Assembly (NCBI GenBank): GCA_031255175.1
Contig: JAIRTA010000106.1
Coordinates: forward strand, 1-32,272
Reading direction: 5' to 3'
Origin: Oscillospiraceae bacterium
GTDB taxonomy: Bacteria; Bacillota; Clostridia; Oscillospirales; UBA929
Length of the DNA: 32,272 nucleotides
A program made the translations under genes and the position numbers. The notes beneath the pieces were generated by a model, which had not been told where the DNA came from, made no database searches, and saw only the letters and a list, made by a program, of their open reading frames with translations. Position 1 is the first letter of the stretch. Every line of letters starts with the position of its first letter. Below, one piece after another: positions 10,001 through 17,847 of this stretch.

Positions 10001-11933
10001 GCAGGGTGTACTGATACCGGCCGCTGCCGGTGGCCGGGCTTGTCTCCCAGTAAGCGTTCTGGATCGAGCGCTGGCCGAAATACATGGAGACCTCATCCAA
10101 AACGCTCGCGCCCTCCATCAGTTTGACGGTGCCGACATAGAGCACCGGGGCGTCGGGATGCCACAACTGCTGGTCCGGCACCGGGACGACAAAAGTGTCG
10201 GGCAGATAGACGTCTTCGCCGGCCGGAACGGCGATTTGTCTCGTCCCGGAGACCGCCGAGGACGGCGACGTCGGGACATACGCGCCCCGCGCGTCGTCCC
10301 AGATCTTGCTCTCGAAATCGTAGACAAAGTCAACCGTCTTGCCCGCGCCGCCCAGGATCTTCAGCATAAACTTCGCCGAACCGTCTTTCGGGACGACTCC
10401 GTGTGTCAAATCGTTCAGATCTTCATCGACCACGGCGGCCCCGTTGTTGACCAGGGGGTCAACGTGGACATACCCCAGCTGGGTTTTGGAATGGCGCCCT
10501 TCCAAGATGACCGACTGCCAGATGCCGGACGTCGCCGTGTAGCCGACGGGGGCATTGGTGCCCTGCTTGCCTATCAGCGCGACAAAGGAGTTCTGGTTCC
10601 CCCAATTGCCCGCGTCTATCACCTTGACCGCGACGGAATTTTCCGCGTCCAGCGTCACATAGTCCGTGATGTCAAATTCAAACGGGGTGTAACCGCCGAC
10701 GTGGCTGCCGACCTCCGTTCCGTTGACATAGACCCAACAGTTGGCATCCACCGCGCCGAACCGTATGTAGACGCGCTTCCCGTCTCCGTATTTTTCGGAA
10801 GAAGGCGTGATCACCCTCCGGTACCAGGCGTATCTGTTCACGGCCGTGCCGGGGTGCGCCGTGTCATAGATGCCGGAAGCCGGCGACTGCCAGGGGAACG
10901 GAACCATAATGGTCGATTTGTACTGCGCCGGGATCCCGTCTTTCGCAAAGTCCCCGTCCGGCACGTTGTTTCTGTTGTTGAAGAAATCCCACGCGCCGTT
11001 CAGGCTCTCCCACGCGTACTCCCTCGCGTAGTCGGGGCGCGGGTATTCAGATCTCGGCACCGCGTTCATGTCTATGTATGAGAAGCTGGGCCCTCTCACT
11101 TCCACATCGCCGTCCACGGCGACAAAATAATACCCTCCGGCTTTGAATCCGGCCGGCAGCTCATAGGTGAGCGTGTTGTCCGAAATGGCCGGGCTGCTGA
11201 CCGTGTCCACCGGGTTTTGCTTGTACGTGTCGCTGTCCCGGTAAACAACCAGCTTTGCGGACGGTCTGAAATCGGCGACGTTCAGGCGGATTGTGCCGGA
11301 CTGGATGTCGGATGTGTCTATCGCCGTCATCGCGGGCGGGTTGGGGAAACCGCTGTCCAGGCAGAAATTCGCCGCGGGGATCACCGCGTTCGTGACATTG
11401 CCGGAACCGCCGGTCGTCGTCCAGCGGATCCGCGCGAACGCCCCGCCGTAGCCTTGGCAATACTCCATCTTAAACGGGTACCACTGGCCCCCTTCCAGCG
11501 TGACGGCCGTCAGGTTATGCCCATAAGCATTGCTGCCGGAATCCCATGATCCGGTCCACCAATCGACGACCTTTGTGTCGCCTATCCACACCCTGCACGT
11601 GTCGTCCGTGGCCGTCTGGACGGTCACGGTCTTGGTGCCGGTGCCCGGACATAGGACCCAGCCGGTCCAGCGCACGGCCACATACTCCGAACGGCCGCAC
11701 CGCGCGGCCAGCGTCGGCAGAATGTCCGTATAGTTGATGTTCGGCTCGACGGTCGTCGTCAGATAGGAGGAAAACAGCTTGTCGCTTCCCACATAGTCGG
11801 CCGTGTAATAGTCCGCGCGAAGCCCCGGCCTGGATGTGTCCGGTCCGCCCGCGTCCAACATGGCGGACGTGTGCGGGAGCAGGGAAAAGGCAAAAGAAAA
11901 GACCAGAAGAAAAACCGCGAATTTCCGTAACAT
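7071..11933 (-). CDS. Secreted GH2 glycosidase with PA14 and discoidin-like domains
   Basis: A 1,620-residue exported family 2 glycoside hydrolase. The start is set at 11933, where GGAGGT sits 6 bases upstream of an ATG that opens a signal peptide (MLRKFAVFLLVFSFAFSLLP); the frame extends further upstream without a ribosome binding site. A PA14 domain spans about 35-190 (GLRADYY, then DDTCRVWIGD). The GH2 sugar-binding domain is at about 295-480, the Ig-like domain at 485-625 and the TIM barrel at 640-900. Catalytic candidates are Glu761 (ILFNETWG) and Glu861 (FNSEYGG). A beta-rich tail carries a GDGKLVG module resembling the C-terminal module of the neighbouring GH2 protein, and the last 140 residues look like an F5/8 type C (CBM32-like) domain. 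The substrate is uncertain: beta-galactosidase or beta-glucuronidase are both possible. It has its own promoter and terminator. Confidence 0.92.
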   Translation of the reverse strand: MLRKFAVFLLVFSFAFSLLPHTSAMLDAGGPDTSRPGLRADYYTADYVGSDKLFSSYLTTTVEPNINYTDILPTLAARCGRSEYVAVRWTGWVLCPGTGTKTVTVQTATDDTCRVWIGDTKVVDWWTGSWDSGSNAYGHNLTAVTLEGGQWYPFKMEYCQGYGGAFARIRWTTTGGSGNVTNAVIPAANFCLDSGFPNPPAMTAIDTSDIQSGTIRLNVADFRPSAKLVVYRDSDTYKQNPVDTVSSPAISDNTLTYELPAGFKAGGYYFVAVDGDVEVRGPSFSYIDMNAVPRSEYPRPDYAREYAWESLNGAWDFFNNRNNVPDGDFAKDGIPAQYKSTIMVPFPWQSPASGIYDTAHPGTAVNRYAWYRRVITPSSEKYGDGKRVYIRFGAVDANCWVYVNGTEVGSHVGGYTPFEFDITDYVTLDAENSVAVKVIDAGNWGNQNSFVALIGKQGTNAPVGYTATSGIWQSVILEGRHSKTQLGYVHVDPLVNNGAAVVDEDLNDLTHGVVPKDGSAKFMLKILGGAGKTVDFVYDFESKIWDDARGAYVPTSPSSAVSGTRQIAVPAGEDVYLPDTFVVPVPDQQLWHPDAPVLYVGTVKLMEGASVLDEVSMYFGQRSIQNAYWETSPATGSGRYQYTLLNNKPIFMAGLLDQGFWEEGLYTAPSEAALKFDITEMLANGFNMIRKHIKIEDPLQYLWADRLGMLFWQDMPEGTQMNGSASNPNPAGRALYESSLDELIDRDYNSPSRVAYILFNETWGVSNSSANDAAWIASLYDRVKGKDTSGRIIEDMSPCNRDHLQPTDLHTFHMYPGSWSGARNEFLGYLNGLYIGSTNNMARWGAASAYTQDGDPFFNSEYGGVPSNGGDNDISWCFKYQTDIQRLNQKLQGYVYTEPFDVQYERNGFLKYDRSRKEMGYDEMAYGGDMSPVYLNAQEYVGVDGDPMVTLAPGDKYSAEFGMIRWSDDTKYRGPFTLKWRVDGTDRFGNKISTDLIDGFRGEQTITYAPYLYETVPFSFTVPVMSRFRRFAGTVTVWIEDGNRQTIAKNFVNFKVIAPTATEAAEKIMDNAFVLRRTAPVSDTNAGAAAGVKTGALTYEYTVPDDFDADGLTSLRLVAELAAVQKLSTNGNSNHRPQTAENYETPSDVTVTVNGIPVSGGVFLPDGPNDMRAILNLNSGSPSSSASGSANGGYGYLVNIDLDRGVVEQLKQQLKTDSKLTVVYEVGSGAAHKNGVRAYTESNGRYAVNPSVILNPPELYYKDGAASPGPLVPDAPLPNANYTVEALVTGPAAQIDAGYSVAVRDDFVTVTGNGVNRTVAAGAAVRKIRVTFFEEQVRVYTNDDPKPVIDVYGSAFADTGVAVSGALANVRIMPETFSDLPAYFLSAAYDNGKIKANFVNQGHENTPVCLIAAVYSGDGKLVGLEVGEPLEARTNQVLVKEFAIDIGAYPGCEFKTLAWRADSYLPLTEFASPVVKIERITSNSTSSPAGESVGNLIDNNTATKLFTNDVPLTVEIEYSTPVTIDSFRVGIANDTASYSGRNPRAFTIAGSNDGINYDAPFYTTSNAGLPATNFALVRFSLPAPVTYRYYRLQITSNVSGTGLQFSEFNLIGDFNRDDFS

Positions 11934-11939
11934 ATGCGC

Positions 11940-11945
11940 ACCTCC
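11940..11945 (-). promoter_or_regulatory. Ribosome binding site fixing the GH2 start at 11933
   Basis: GGAGGT on the minus strand ends 6 bases before the ATG. It favours the signal-peptide start over the 45-codon longer frame that begins at 12068. Confidence 0.85.
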
Positions 11946-12039
11946 ATCAAGCGGGTTTTGCCCGCGAATCACGATTGATGATTTGTACATCGGGTGGTTC
12001 GGCCACCCCCCCGCCGGCGTTTTGTTCGTTCCATTTATA
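11946..12039 (-). other. 5' leader of the second GH2 gene with two hairpins
   Basis: Two perfect small stems lie in the predicted leader: GCGGG/CCCGC (11951-11965), ending six bases from the ribosome binding site, and GGGTGG/CCACCC around TTCGG (11992-12008). Neither is followed by a U-tract. They may affect mRNA stability or translation (inference). Confidence 0.4.
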
Positions 12040-12068
12040 TCTATATCATAAGAATTTTTGAAAAACAA
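12040..12068 (-). promoter_or_regulatory. Probable promoter of the second GH2 gene
   Basis: On the minus strand, TTGTTT (12068-12063), a 17-base spacer and TATAGA (12045-12040) lie in a short AT-rich stretch upstream of the leader. The rest of 12069-12208 holds no gene or clear signal. Confidence 0.5.
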
Positions 12069-12208
12069 GGGATTCTATTTGCTATTTTTTGATAAAAAAG
12101 GTGTTTTTTATGACCTCAAGCCACCGCCCCCCTGAGAATGCGCGCCCAACACACCCAACGCGGCGCGCAGCCGCAGGCGAAAGCCCGGCCGAGGGGTTGA
12201 CGACGCCC

Positions 12209-12254
12209 AAAAAAGAACACCGTCAAATCTTGCGATTTGACGGTGTTCTTTTTT
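12209..12254 (-). terminator. Perfect 21-bp terminator after tRNA-Arg
   Basis: The arms 12209-12229 and 12234-12254 pair perfectly around a 4-base loop. The outermost six pairs are A:T, which gives a run of six T residues at the 3' end in either direction. On the minus strand the stem starts right at the encoded CCA end of the tRNA. Confidence 0.92.
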
Positions 12255-12330
12255 GGCACGCCCGGAGGAATTCGAATCCCCGACCTACCGCTTAGGAGGC
12301 GGTCGCTCTATCCTGCTGAGCTACGGGCGC
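12254..12330 (-). tRNA. tRNA-Arg (anticodon CCT)
   Basis: The minus strand folds as a complete 77-base cloverleaf with an encoded CCA. The acceptor stem pairs GCGCCCG with CGGGCGT (one G:U). The D arm contains AGCTCAGCAGGATAGAGC, the anticodon stem ACCGC/GCGGT closes the loop CTCCTAA, giving anticodon CCT (reads AGG, Arg). The T arm contains GGTTCGA-type sequence (GATTCGAATTC). The gene lies downstream of the metallophosphoesterase gene on the same strand and runs straight into a strong terminator. Confidence 0.96.
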
Positions 12331-12340
12331 TCATCGGTTG

Positions 12341-12369
12341 CATATAGGAAATGGAATGCGCTATGACAG
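12341..12369 (-). promoter_or_regulatory. Possible tRNA-Arg promoter
   Basis: CTGTCA (12369-12364), 17 bases and TATATG (12346-12341) on the minus strand would start transcription only a few bases upstream of the tRNA. Both boxes are imperfect, and read-through from the metallophosphoesterase gene is an alternative. Confidence 0.4.
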
Positions 12370-12420
12370 CGGCCCGGACGAACCTGCCGGCCCATTGGGC
12401 GTCGTCCCGGGGCATTGGCA

Positions 12421-13302
12421 TCAGGGGGCTTCCGGCCCTTTGGGGCGGGTGAGCGTCACCGAGACGACTTCGGGGCGGTTGAAGAGACGCACCGGCCAGC
12501 CGCCCACGCCGCTCAGGCCCCGGCTCGTCACCATAGCCGTCGCGCCCTCCCGCGTGACGCCGGAGGTGTGCCGCGGAAACAACACGCGCCCGGGGCCTAT
12601 GAGACCGTCTGTAAACGGAAGGCGGATGACCCCGCCGTGGGCGTGCCCGGTGAACACCACATCGACGCGCTGGGAGACATATTCCGAAAACCGGTCATAC
12701 CGGTGGCTGAGCATCACCAAAAACGGATCCTCGCCGCGCCGCGCCAGCGCCGTCACCTCCGGCATCGCCGGTTGCGTGCGCGGGCCGTTCGGATCCATGA
12801 GGCCGACCAGGCAAATCTGCTCGCCGCCCCGCGAGAGGAAGAGATAGTCGTTGTCCAGGTAGACAACGCCGGTCTCCCGCAGCACCGGGCGCAAACGGTC
12901 CACAATACGGCCGGCCCACTCGTGGTTGCCTGTCACATAGTAGACGGGCGCGACCGCCATGAGGCCCCGGCAGAGCGCTTCCATGCGGGGCAGCTCCTCG
13001 GCGCGCTGGACAAAATCCCCCGTCAGCACAATGATGTCCGGCTTCTGACGCCGCGTCATCTCCACAAGGTCCCGGTTCTCGGGCCCAAATTCGGCGGCGT
13101 GCCAGTCGGAGAGATGGACAATCCGAAACCCGTCGAAGGCCGCGGGCAGGCGCGCGCACGCCAACGTGTATACGCTGAGCTCCAGCACGGTGTTGCTGAC
13201 GACAAGGTCGGCGGCCAAAAAGAGCGCGGCGCAGAGCAGCAAAATCGGCGTCCGGCGCACGCGCCCCCGGCGGCGCGGCGGTGTGGCGGTGTTCATGGAC
13301 AT
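12421..13302 (-). CDS. Membrane-anchored metallophosphoesterase (calcineurin-like)
   Basis: A 293-residue phosphoesterase with the full dinuclear-metal motif set: SDWH (Asp66, His68), TGD (Asp96), GNHE (125-128), His200 in LSHRYDRF and GHAHGG (219-224). A basic N-terminus followed by a hydrophobic segment (about 19-37) suggests a signal anchor with the catalytic domain outside the cell. The layout matches YkuE/YaeI-type proteins, some of which act on lipids or cell-envelope phosphoesters; the substrate here is unknown. The ribosome binding site is weak (GGGCGGG), and a second ATG at codon 3 is better spaced. It lies 52 bases after the NYN gene on the same strand, so the two are probably co-transcribed. 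Confidence 0.9.
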   Translation of the reverse strand: MSMNTATPPRRRGRVRRTPILLLCAALFLAADLVVSNTVLELSVYTLACARLPAAFDGFRIVHLSDWHAAEFGPENRDLVEMTRRQKPDIIVLTGDFVQRAEELPRMEALCRGLMAVAPVYYVTGNHEWAGRIVDRLRPVLRETGVVYLDNDYLFLSRGGEQICLVGLMDPNGPRTQPAMPEVTALARRGEDPFLVMLSHRYDRFSEYVSQRVDVVFTGHAHGGVIRLPFTDGLIGPGRVLFPRHTSGVTREGATAMVTSRGLSGVGGWPVRLFNRPEVVSVTLTRPKGPEAP

Positions 13303-13354
13303 TTCCCGCCCGGGGCTCCGGCGTCCGGCACGCCGCCCGCCCCCGGACGTCTCC

Positions 13355-14152
13355 TCATTTTTTGTTCCGGATGAAGATCAGTTTGCCATTATTTTCCAAT
13401 AAATTGTCCCTAAAATCCATCTCGATGCTCTCGATGGCGTCGATGAGGAGCGTCAATTTTTTGTAGCCGTAGTTGCGCGCGTCAAAATCCGGCTGCTTTT
13501 TGCTGATCAGGTTGCCCACCCCGCCCAGGTAGGCCCACCCGTCGTCGCCGGCCACGTCGTCGATGGCGGTGGTGATGAGATCGACGATCTCCTCGGGGAT
13601 CTGATTGGCCGGGGGCGCCTTGGCCGACGCTTTGGGCGCCTTCACGGGCTTCGGCTGGCTCTCCGGCCCGACCAGAGGCAGCGCCGCTTTGGCCTTGGTC
13701 TTTTTCTTTTCGCCGCCGATGATCTCGATATACAGGAACTTGTCGCAGGCCACAATGAACGGATTGGGCGTCTTCTTCTCGCCAAACCCGAACACCTTCA
13801 TGCCGGCCTCCCGCAAGCGGGTGGCCAGCCGGGTAAAGTCGGAGTCGGAGGAGACGATGCAAAACCCGTCCACCCGCCCGGAATATAAAATATCCATAGC
13901 GTCGATGATCATCGCGGAGTCCGTCGAGTTCTTGCCCGTTGTGTAGCCGTACTGCTGGATGGGTGTGATGGCGGTCTCAAGCAGCGGCTTCTTCCAGCCC
14001 GTCAGATTGGGAGACGTCCAGTCGCCATATATGCGCTTGACGGTCGGCGTGCCGTATACGGCGATCTCTTCCATGATTTCCTTGAGTTGGCGGCGCGGCG
14101 CGTTGTCGGCGTCGATCAGCACCGCCAGTCTCAATTCGTCCTGCTTTTGCAT
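13355..14152 (-). CDS. NYN-domain protein with C-terminal LOTUS domain
   Basis: A 265-residue protein of the LabA/DUF88 type. The N-terminal NYN (PIN-like nuclease) domain spans about 8-145 and carries the expected acidic residues: Asp14 and Asp16 (LIDADN), Asp78 (STDSAMIIDAMD), and Asp103 and Asp105 (SSDSDF). A Lys/Ala/Pro-rich linker (about 148-184) leads to an OST-HTH/LOTUS domain (185-262), a fold associated with RNA binding. A role in RNA cleavage or processing is inferred from these families. Two starts are possible: ATG at 14164 abuts AAAGGA with no spacing, whereas ATG at 14152 has a 12-base spacing and is preferred. It is divergent from pyrG. Confidence 0.88.
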   Translation of the reverse strand: MQKQDELRLAVLIDADNAPRRQLKEIMEEIAVYGTPTVKRIYGDWTSPNLTGWKKPLLETAITPIQQYGYTTGKNSTDSAMIIDAMDILYSGRVDGFCIVSSDSDFTRLATRLREAGMKVFGFGEKKTPNPFIVACDKFLYIEIIGGEKKKTKAKAALPLVGPESQPKPVKAPKASAKAPPANQIPEEIVDLITTAIDDVAGDDGWAYLGGVGNLISKKQPDFDARNYGYKKLTLLIDAIESIEMDFRDNLLENNGKLIFIRNKK

Positions 14153-14289
14153 ATTTACGGCCATTCCTTTCACACTGCGCGCATCCGCGGCGCGGCGCGT
14201 ATCTTCTATTTCTATTGTACACCCTCTTGTCAACAGGACATGTTGAGGGGAAATCTGCATTTGGTTCGGGATTTTCTCACAGGTCCATC

Positions 14290-14319
14290 TTGACCGGCCT
14301 CCCCCATCGGGGGTACAAT
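14290..14319 (+). promoter_or_regulatory. pyrG promoter
   Basis: TTGACC (14290-14295), 18 bases and TACAAT (14314-14319) predict a start near 14326 and a leader of about 120 bases. The leader holds an unusual hairpin, ACCCGGGT-TCG-ACCCGGGT (14389-14407), with no U-tract after it, so it does not look like an intrinsic attenuator. Confidence 0.65.
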
Positions 14320-14321
14320 AA

Positions 14322-16061
<1,740 letters not shown>

Positions 16062-16126
16062 GCGGCCGCGGGCCGGGCCCGCTCCGGCCTTCGGCCGGCG
16101 GGCGCCGGGTTCGCTCCGTTTGGCGT

Positions 16127-16381
16127 TTAGCAGTGCTCCACGTCCGACACGACAAACTCCCGGACTCTCTCGCGAAACGCCAGGCCTTCCTCCTCGGTGC
16201 CGTGGACTTCAACGAGGATGGGTTTTGCCAGTTCGACGCTGAACAGCCCCATGATGGACTTCGCGTCGATGATGTAACGCCCGGACAGGATATCGATATC
16301 AACGGGCTGATCGCATGCCGCCGTTACGAAGGTCTTCACGTCGTTGATGGAGGACAGCAATACATGAAAATAATACTTCAA
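16127..16381 (-). CDS. HPr-like protein lacking the active-site histidine
   Basis: An 84-residue protein with the HPr fold signature. The regulatory-serine region is clear: DAKSIMGLFSVE (39-50), with Ser42 matching Ser46 of HPr. The segment that should hold the phosphorylated His15 (GIHARPA in HPr) reads SSINDVKTFV, so there is no His and PTS phosphotransfer is not expected. This resembles Crh or other HPr paralogues in Gram-positive bacteria that act in regulation; a role in carbon control is inference. The best start is TTG at 16381, with AAGGAG exactly 8 bases upstream; a GTG at 16390 overlaps that ribosome binding site. It has its own promoter. Confidence 0.85.
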   Translation of the reverse strand: MKYYFHVLLSSINDVKTFVTAACDQPVDIDILSGRYIIDAKSIMGLFSVELAKPILVEVHGTEEEGLAFRERVREFVVSDVEHC

Positions 16382-16389
16382 AACGTTCA

Positions 16390-16395
16390 CTCCTT
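16390..16395 (-). promoter_or_regulatory. Ribosome binding site choosing the TTG start of the HPr-like gene
   Basis: AAGGAG on the minus strand is separated by 8 bases from TTG at 16381. The alternative GTG lies inside this site and so cannot use it. Confidence 0.75.
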
Positions 16396-16440
16396 TTCCG
16401 TCGCACCTGTCTTTGGCCCGTTAGACGGGACATGTCTTTT

Positions 16441-16469
16441 ATTATACGCACATCGCGCGCAAAAGGCAA
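16441..16469 (-). promoter_or_regulatory. Promoter of the HPr-like gene
   Basis: TTGCCT (16469-16464), a 17-base spacer and a perfect TATAAT (16446-16441) on the minus strand give a leader of about 53 bases. No equally good promoter for the divergent mtaB gene is visible. Confidence 0.7.
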
Positions 16470-16512
16470 CGTGTTTTTTGACGGCGCGCCCAAAAATTGC
16501 CGGGGCCGAACG

Positions 16513-17808
16513 ATGAAAGTGGCGCTCTGCACCCTCGGTTGCAAAGTCAACCAATGGGAGACAGGCGCGCTGACGCAGCTCCTGCGCGCGCGCGGGCACG
16601 ACGTCGTCCCCTGGGAGGCGCCGGCCGACGCCTATGTGGTCAACACCTGCACGGTCACCGCCGTCAGCGACCAAAAGTCGCGCCGTATGATCAGACGGAC
16701 ACGCCGGGAACACCCCGGCGCGTTGCTCTGCGTATGCGGCTGCCTGCCGCAGTCCGACCCCGAGGCCGCCTTGGCCGTCGCCGACATCGATCTGCTGACA
16801 GGGTCCGGCGACCGCGCCGGCTTTGTAGACCGGCTCGAGGCGCTGTACGCCCACCGGGTGCGGACCGTCGCGGTGGACGACGCCGCCCGGCGCACGCGGT
16901 ACGAGCAGCTGCCCGGCGGCGGCGCGGGCGGACGCACGCGCGCCCTGCTCAAGGTGCAAGACGGCTGCGACAACCGCTGCGCCTACTGCATCATCCCCTC
17001 CGTGCGCGGCCCGGCGCGCTCGCTGCCGCTCGAAGCCGCCGCCGCGGAGGCCGCCCGGCTGGCCGGCGAGGGCTACCGCGAACTTGTGATCACCGGCATC
17101 GAGATCTCCTCTTACGGCCGCGACCTGCCGCCCGGCGCCGGGCTCCCGTCGCTCGTCGAGACGGTCTGCCGCGCGGCGCCCTCCCTGCGGGTGCGGCTCG
17201 GCTCTCTGGAGCCCCGCATCCTGGACGCGGAGACGACGGCGCGGTTCGCGGCGCTGCCCAATCTGTGCCCCCACTTCCACGTGTCGTTGCAGAGCGGCTG
17301 CGACGAAACCCTGCGGCGCATGGGCCGCCGGTACGACACGGCGCTCTGCGCCGGCGCGTTCGCCCGGCTGCGGGCGGCCCTGCCCGGCTGCGCGGTCACG
17401 GCGGATCTCATTGCGGGCTTCCCCGGGGAGACGGAGGCGGAGTTTGCCGATACGCTCTCGTTCATCGAGGCGTGCGCCTTTTCGGGGATGCACATCTTCC
17501 CCTATTCGCGCCGCCCCGGCACGCCGGCGGCCGACATGCCGGGGCAGCTGCCCCGGTCGGAGAAACGGCGCCGGGCGGCCCTGGCCGGCCGGCTGGCCGC
17601 CCGGATGGGCGACGCCTACCGGGGCGGCTGCGTGGGGCGCACCGTCCGGGTCCTTTTTGAGACGGAGGCGGACGGCGTGTCCGCCGGGCACGCGGAAAAC
17701 TACCAGCTCGTCCGCTGCGCCGCCGCCGGTCTGCGCGGACAGCTGCGCCCCGTCCTCATCACAGCCGTCTCAGACGGCGCGTTGGTGGGACAACTGACCG
17801 CCGAGTGA
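16513..17808 (+). CDS. mtaB: tRNA t6A37 methylthiotransferase MtaB
   Basis: A 431-residue radical-SAM methylthiotransferase that converts N6-threonylcarbamoyladenosine at tRNA position 37 to its 2-methylthio form. The N-terminal domain binds one iron-sulfur cluster through Cys10 (LGCKVN), Cys46 (NTCTVT) and Cys77 (VCGCLPQ). The radical-SAM cluster motif is Cys152-x3-Cys156-x2-Cys159 (GCDNRCAYCIIP). HVSLQSG and ADLIAGFPGE are typical of the subfamily, and a TRAM RNA-binding domain forms roughly the last 60 residues. The ATG at 16513 gives the family's usual length; the ribosome binding site is weak (GGGG, 7 bases upstream), and the longer open frame from 16432 adds no conserved sequence. purL begins 39 bases downstream and may be co-transcribed. 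Confidence 0.94.
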   Translation: MKVALCTLGCKVNQWETGALTQLLRARGHDVVPWEAPADAYVVNTCTVTAVSDQKSRRMIRRTRREHPGALLCVCGCLPQSDPEAALAVADIDLLTGSGDRAGFVDRLEALYAHRVRTVAVDDAARRTRYEQLPGGGAGGRTRALLKVQDGCDNRCAYCIIPSVRGPARSLPLEAAAAEAARLAGEGYRELVITGIEISSYGRDLPPGAGLPSLVETVCRAAPSLRVRLGSLEPRILDAETTARFAALPNLCPHFHVSLQSGCDETLRRMGRRYDTALCAGAFARLRAALPGCAVTADLIAGFPGETEAEFADTLSFIEACAFSGMHIFPYSRRPGTPAADMPGQLPRSEKRRRAALAGRLAARMGDAYRGGCVGRTVRVLFETEADGVSAGHAENYQLVRCAAAGLRGQLRPVLITAVSDGALVGQLTAE

Positions 17809-17847
17809 ATAAATTCCATTATTTTCCTTTTATCGTAGGAGGGTGTC

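Noticed and set aside
14213..14233. TTGACA and TACAAT on the minus strand as a promoter for the NYN gene
   Set aside because: The two boxes are only 8 bases apart, too close for sigma-A; with the right spacing only one good box remains.
16062..16126. Intrinsic terminator after pyrG
   Set aside because: Only GC-rich inverted repeats are present with no T-run, so it is not a clear intrinsic terminator.
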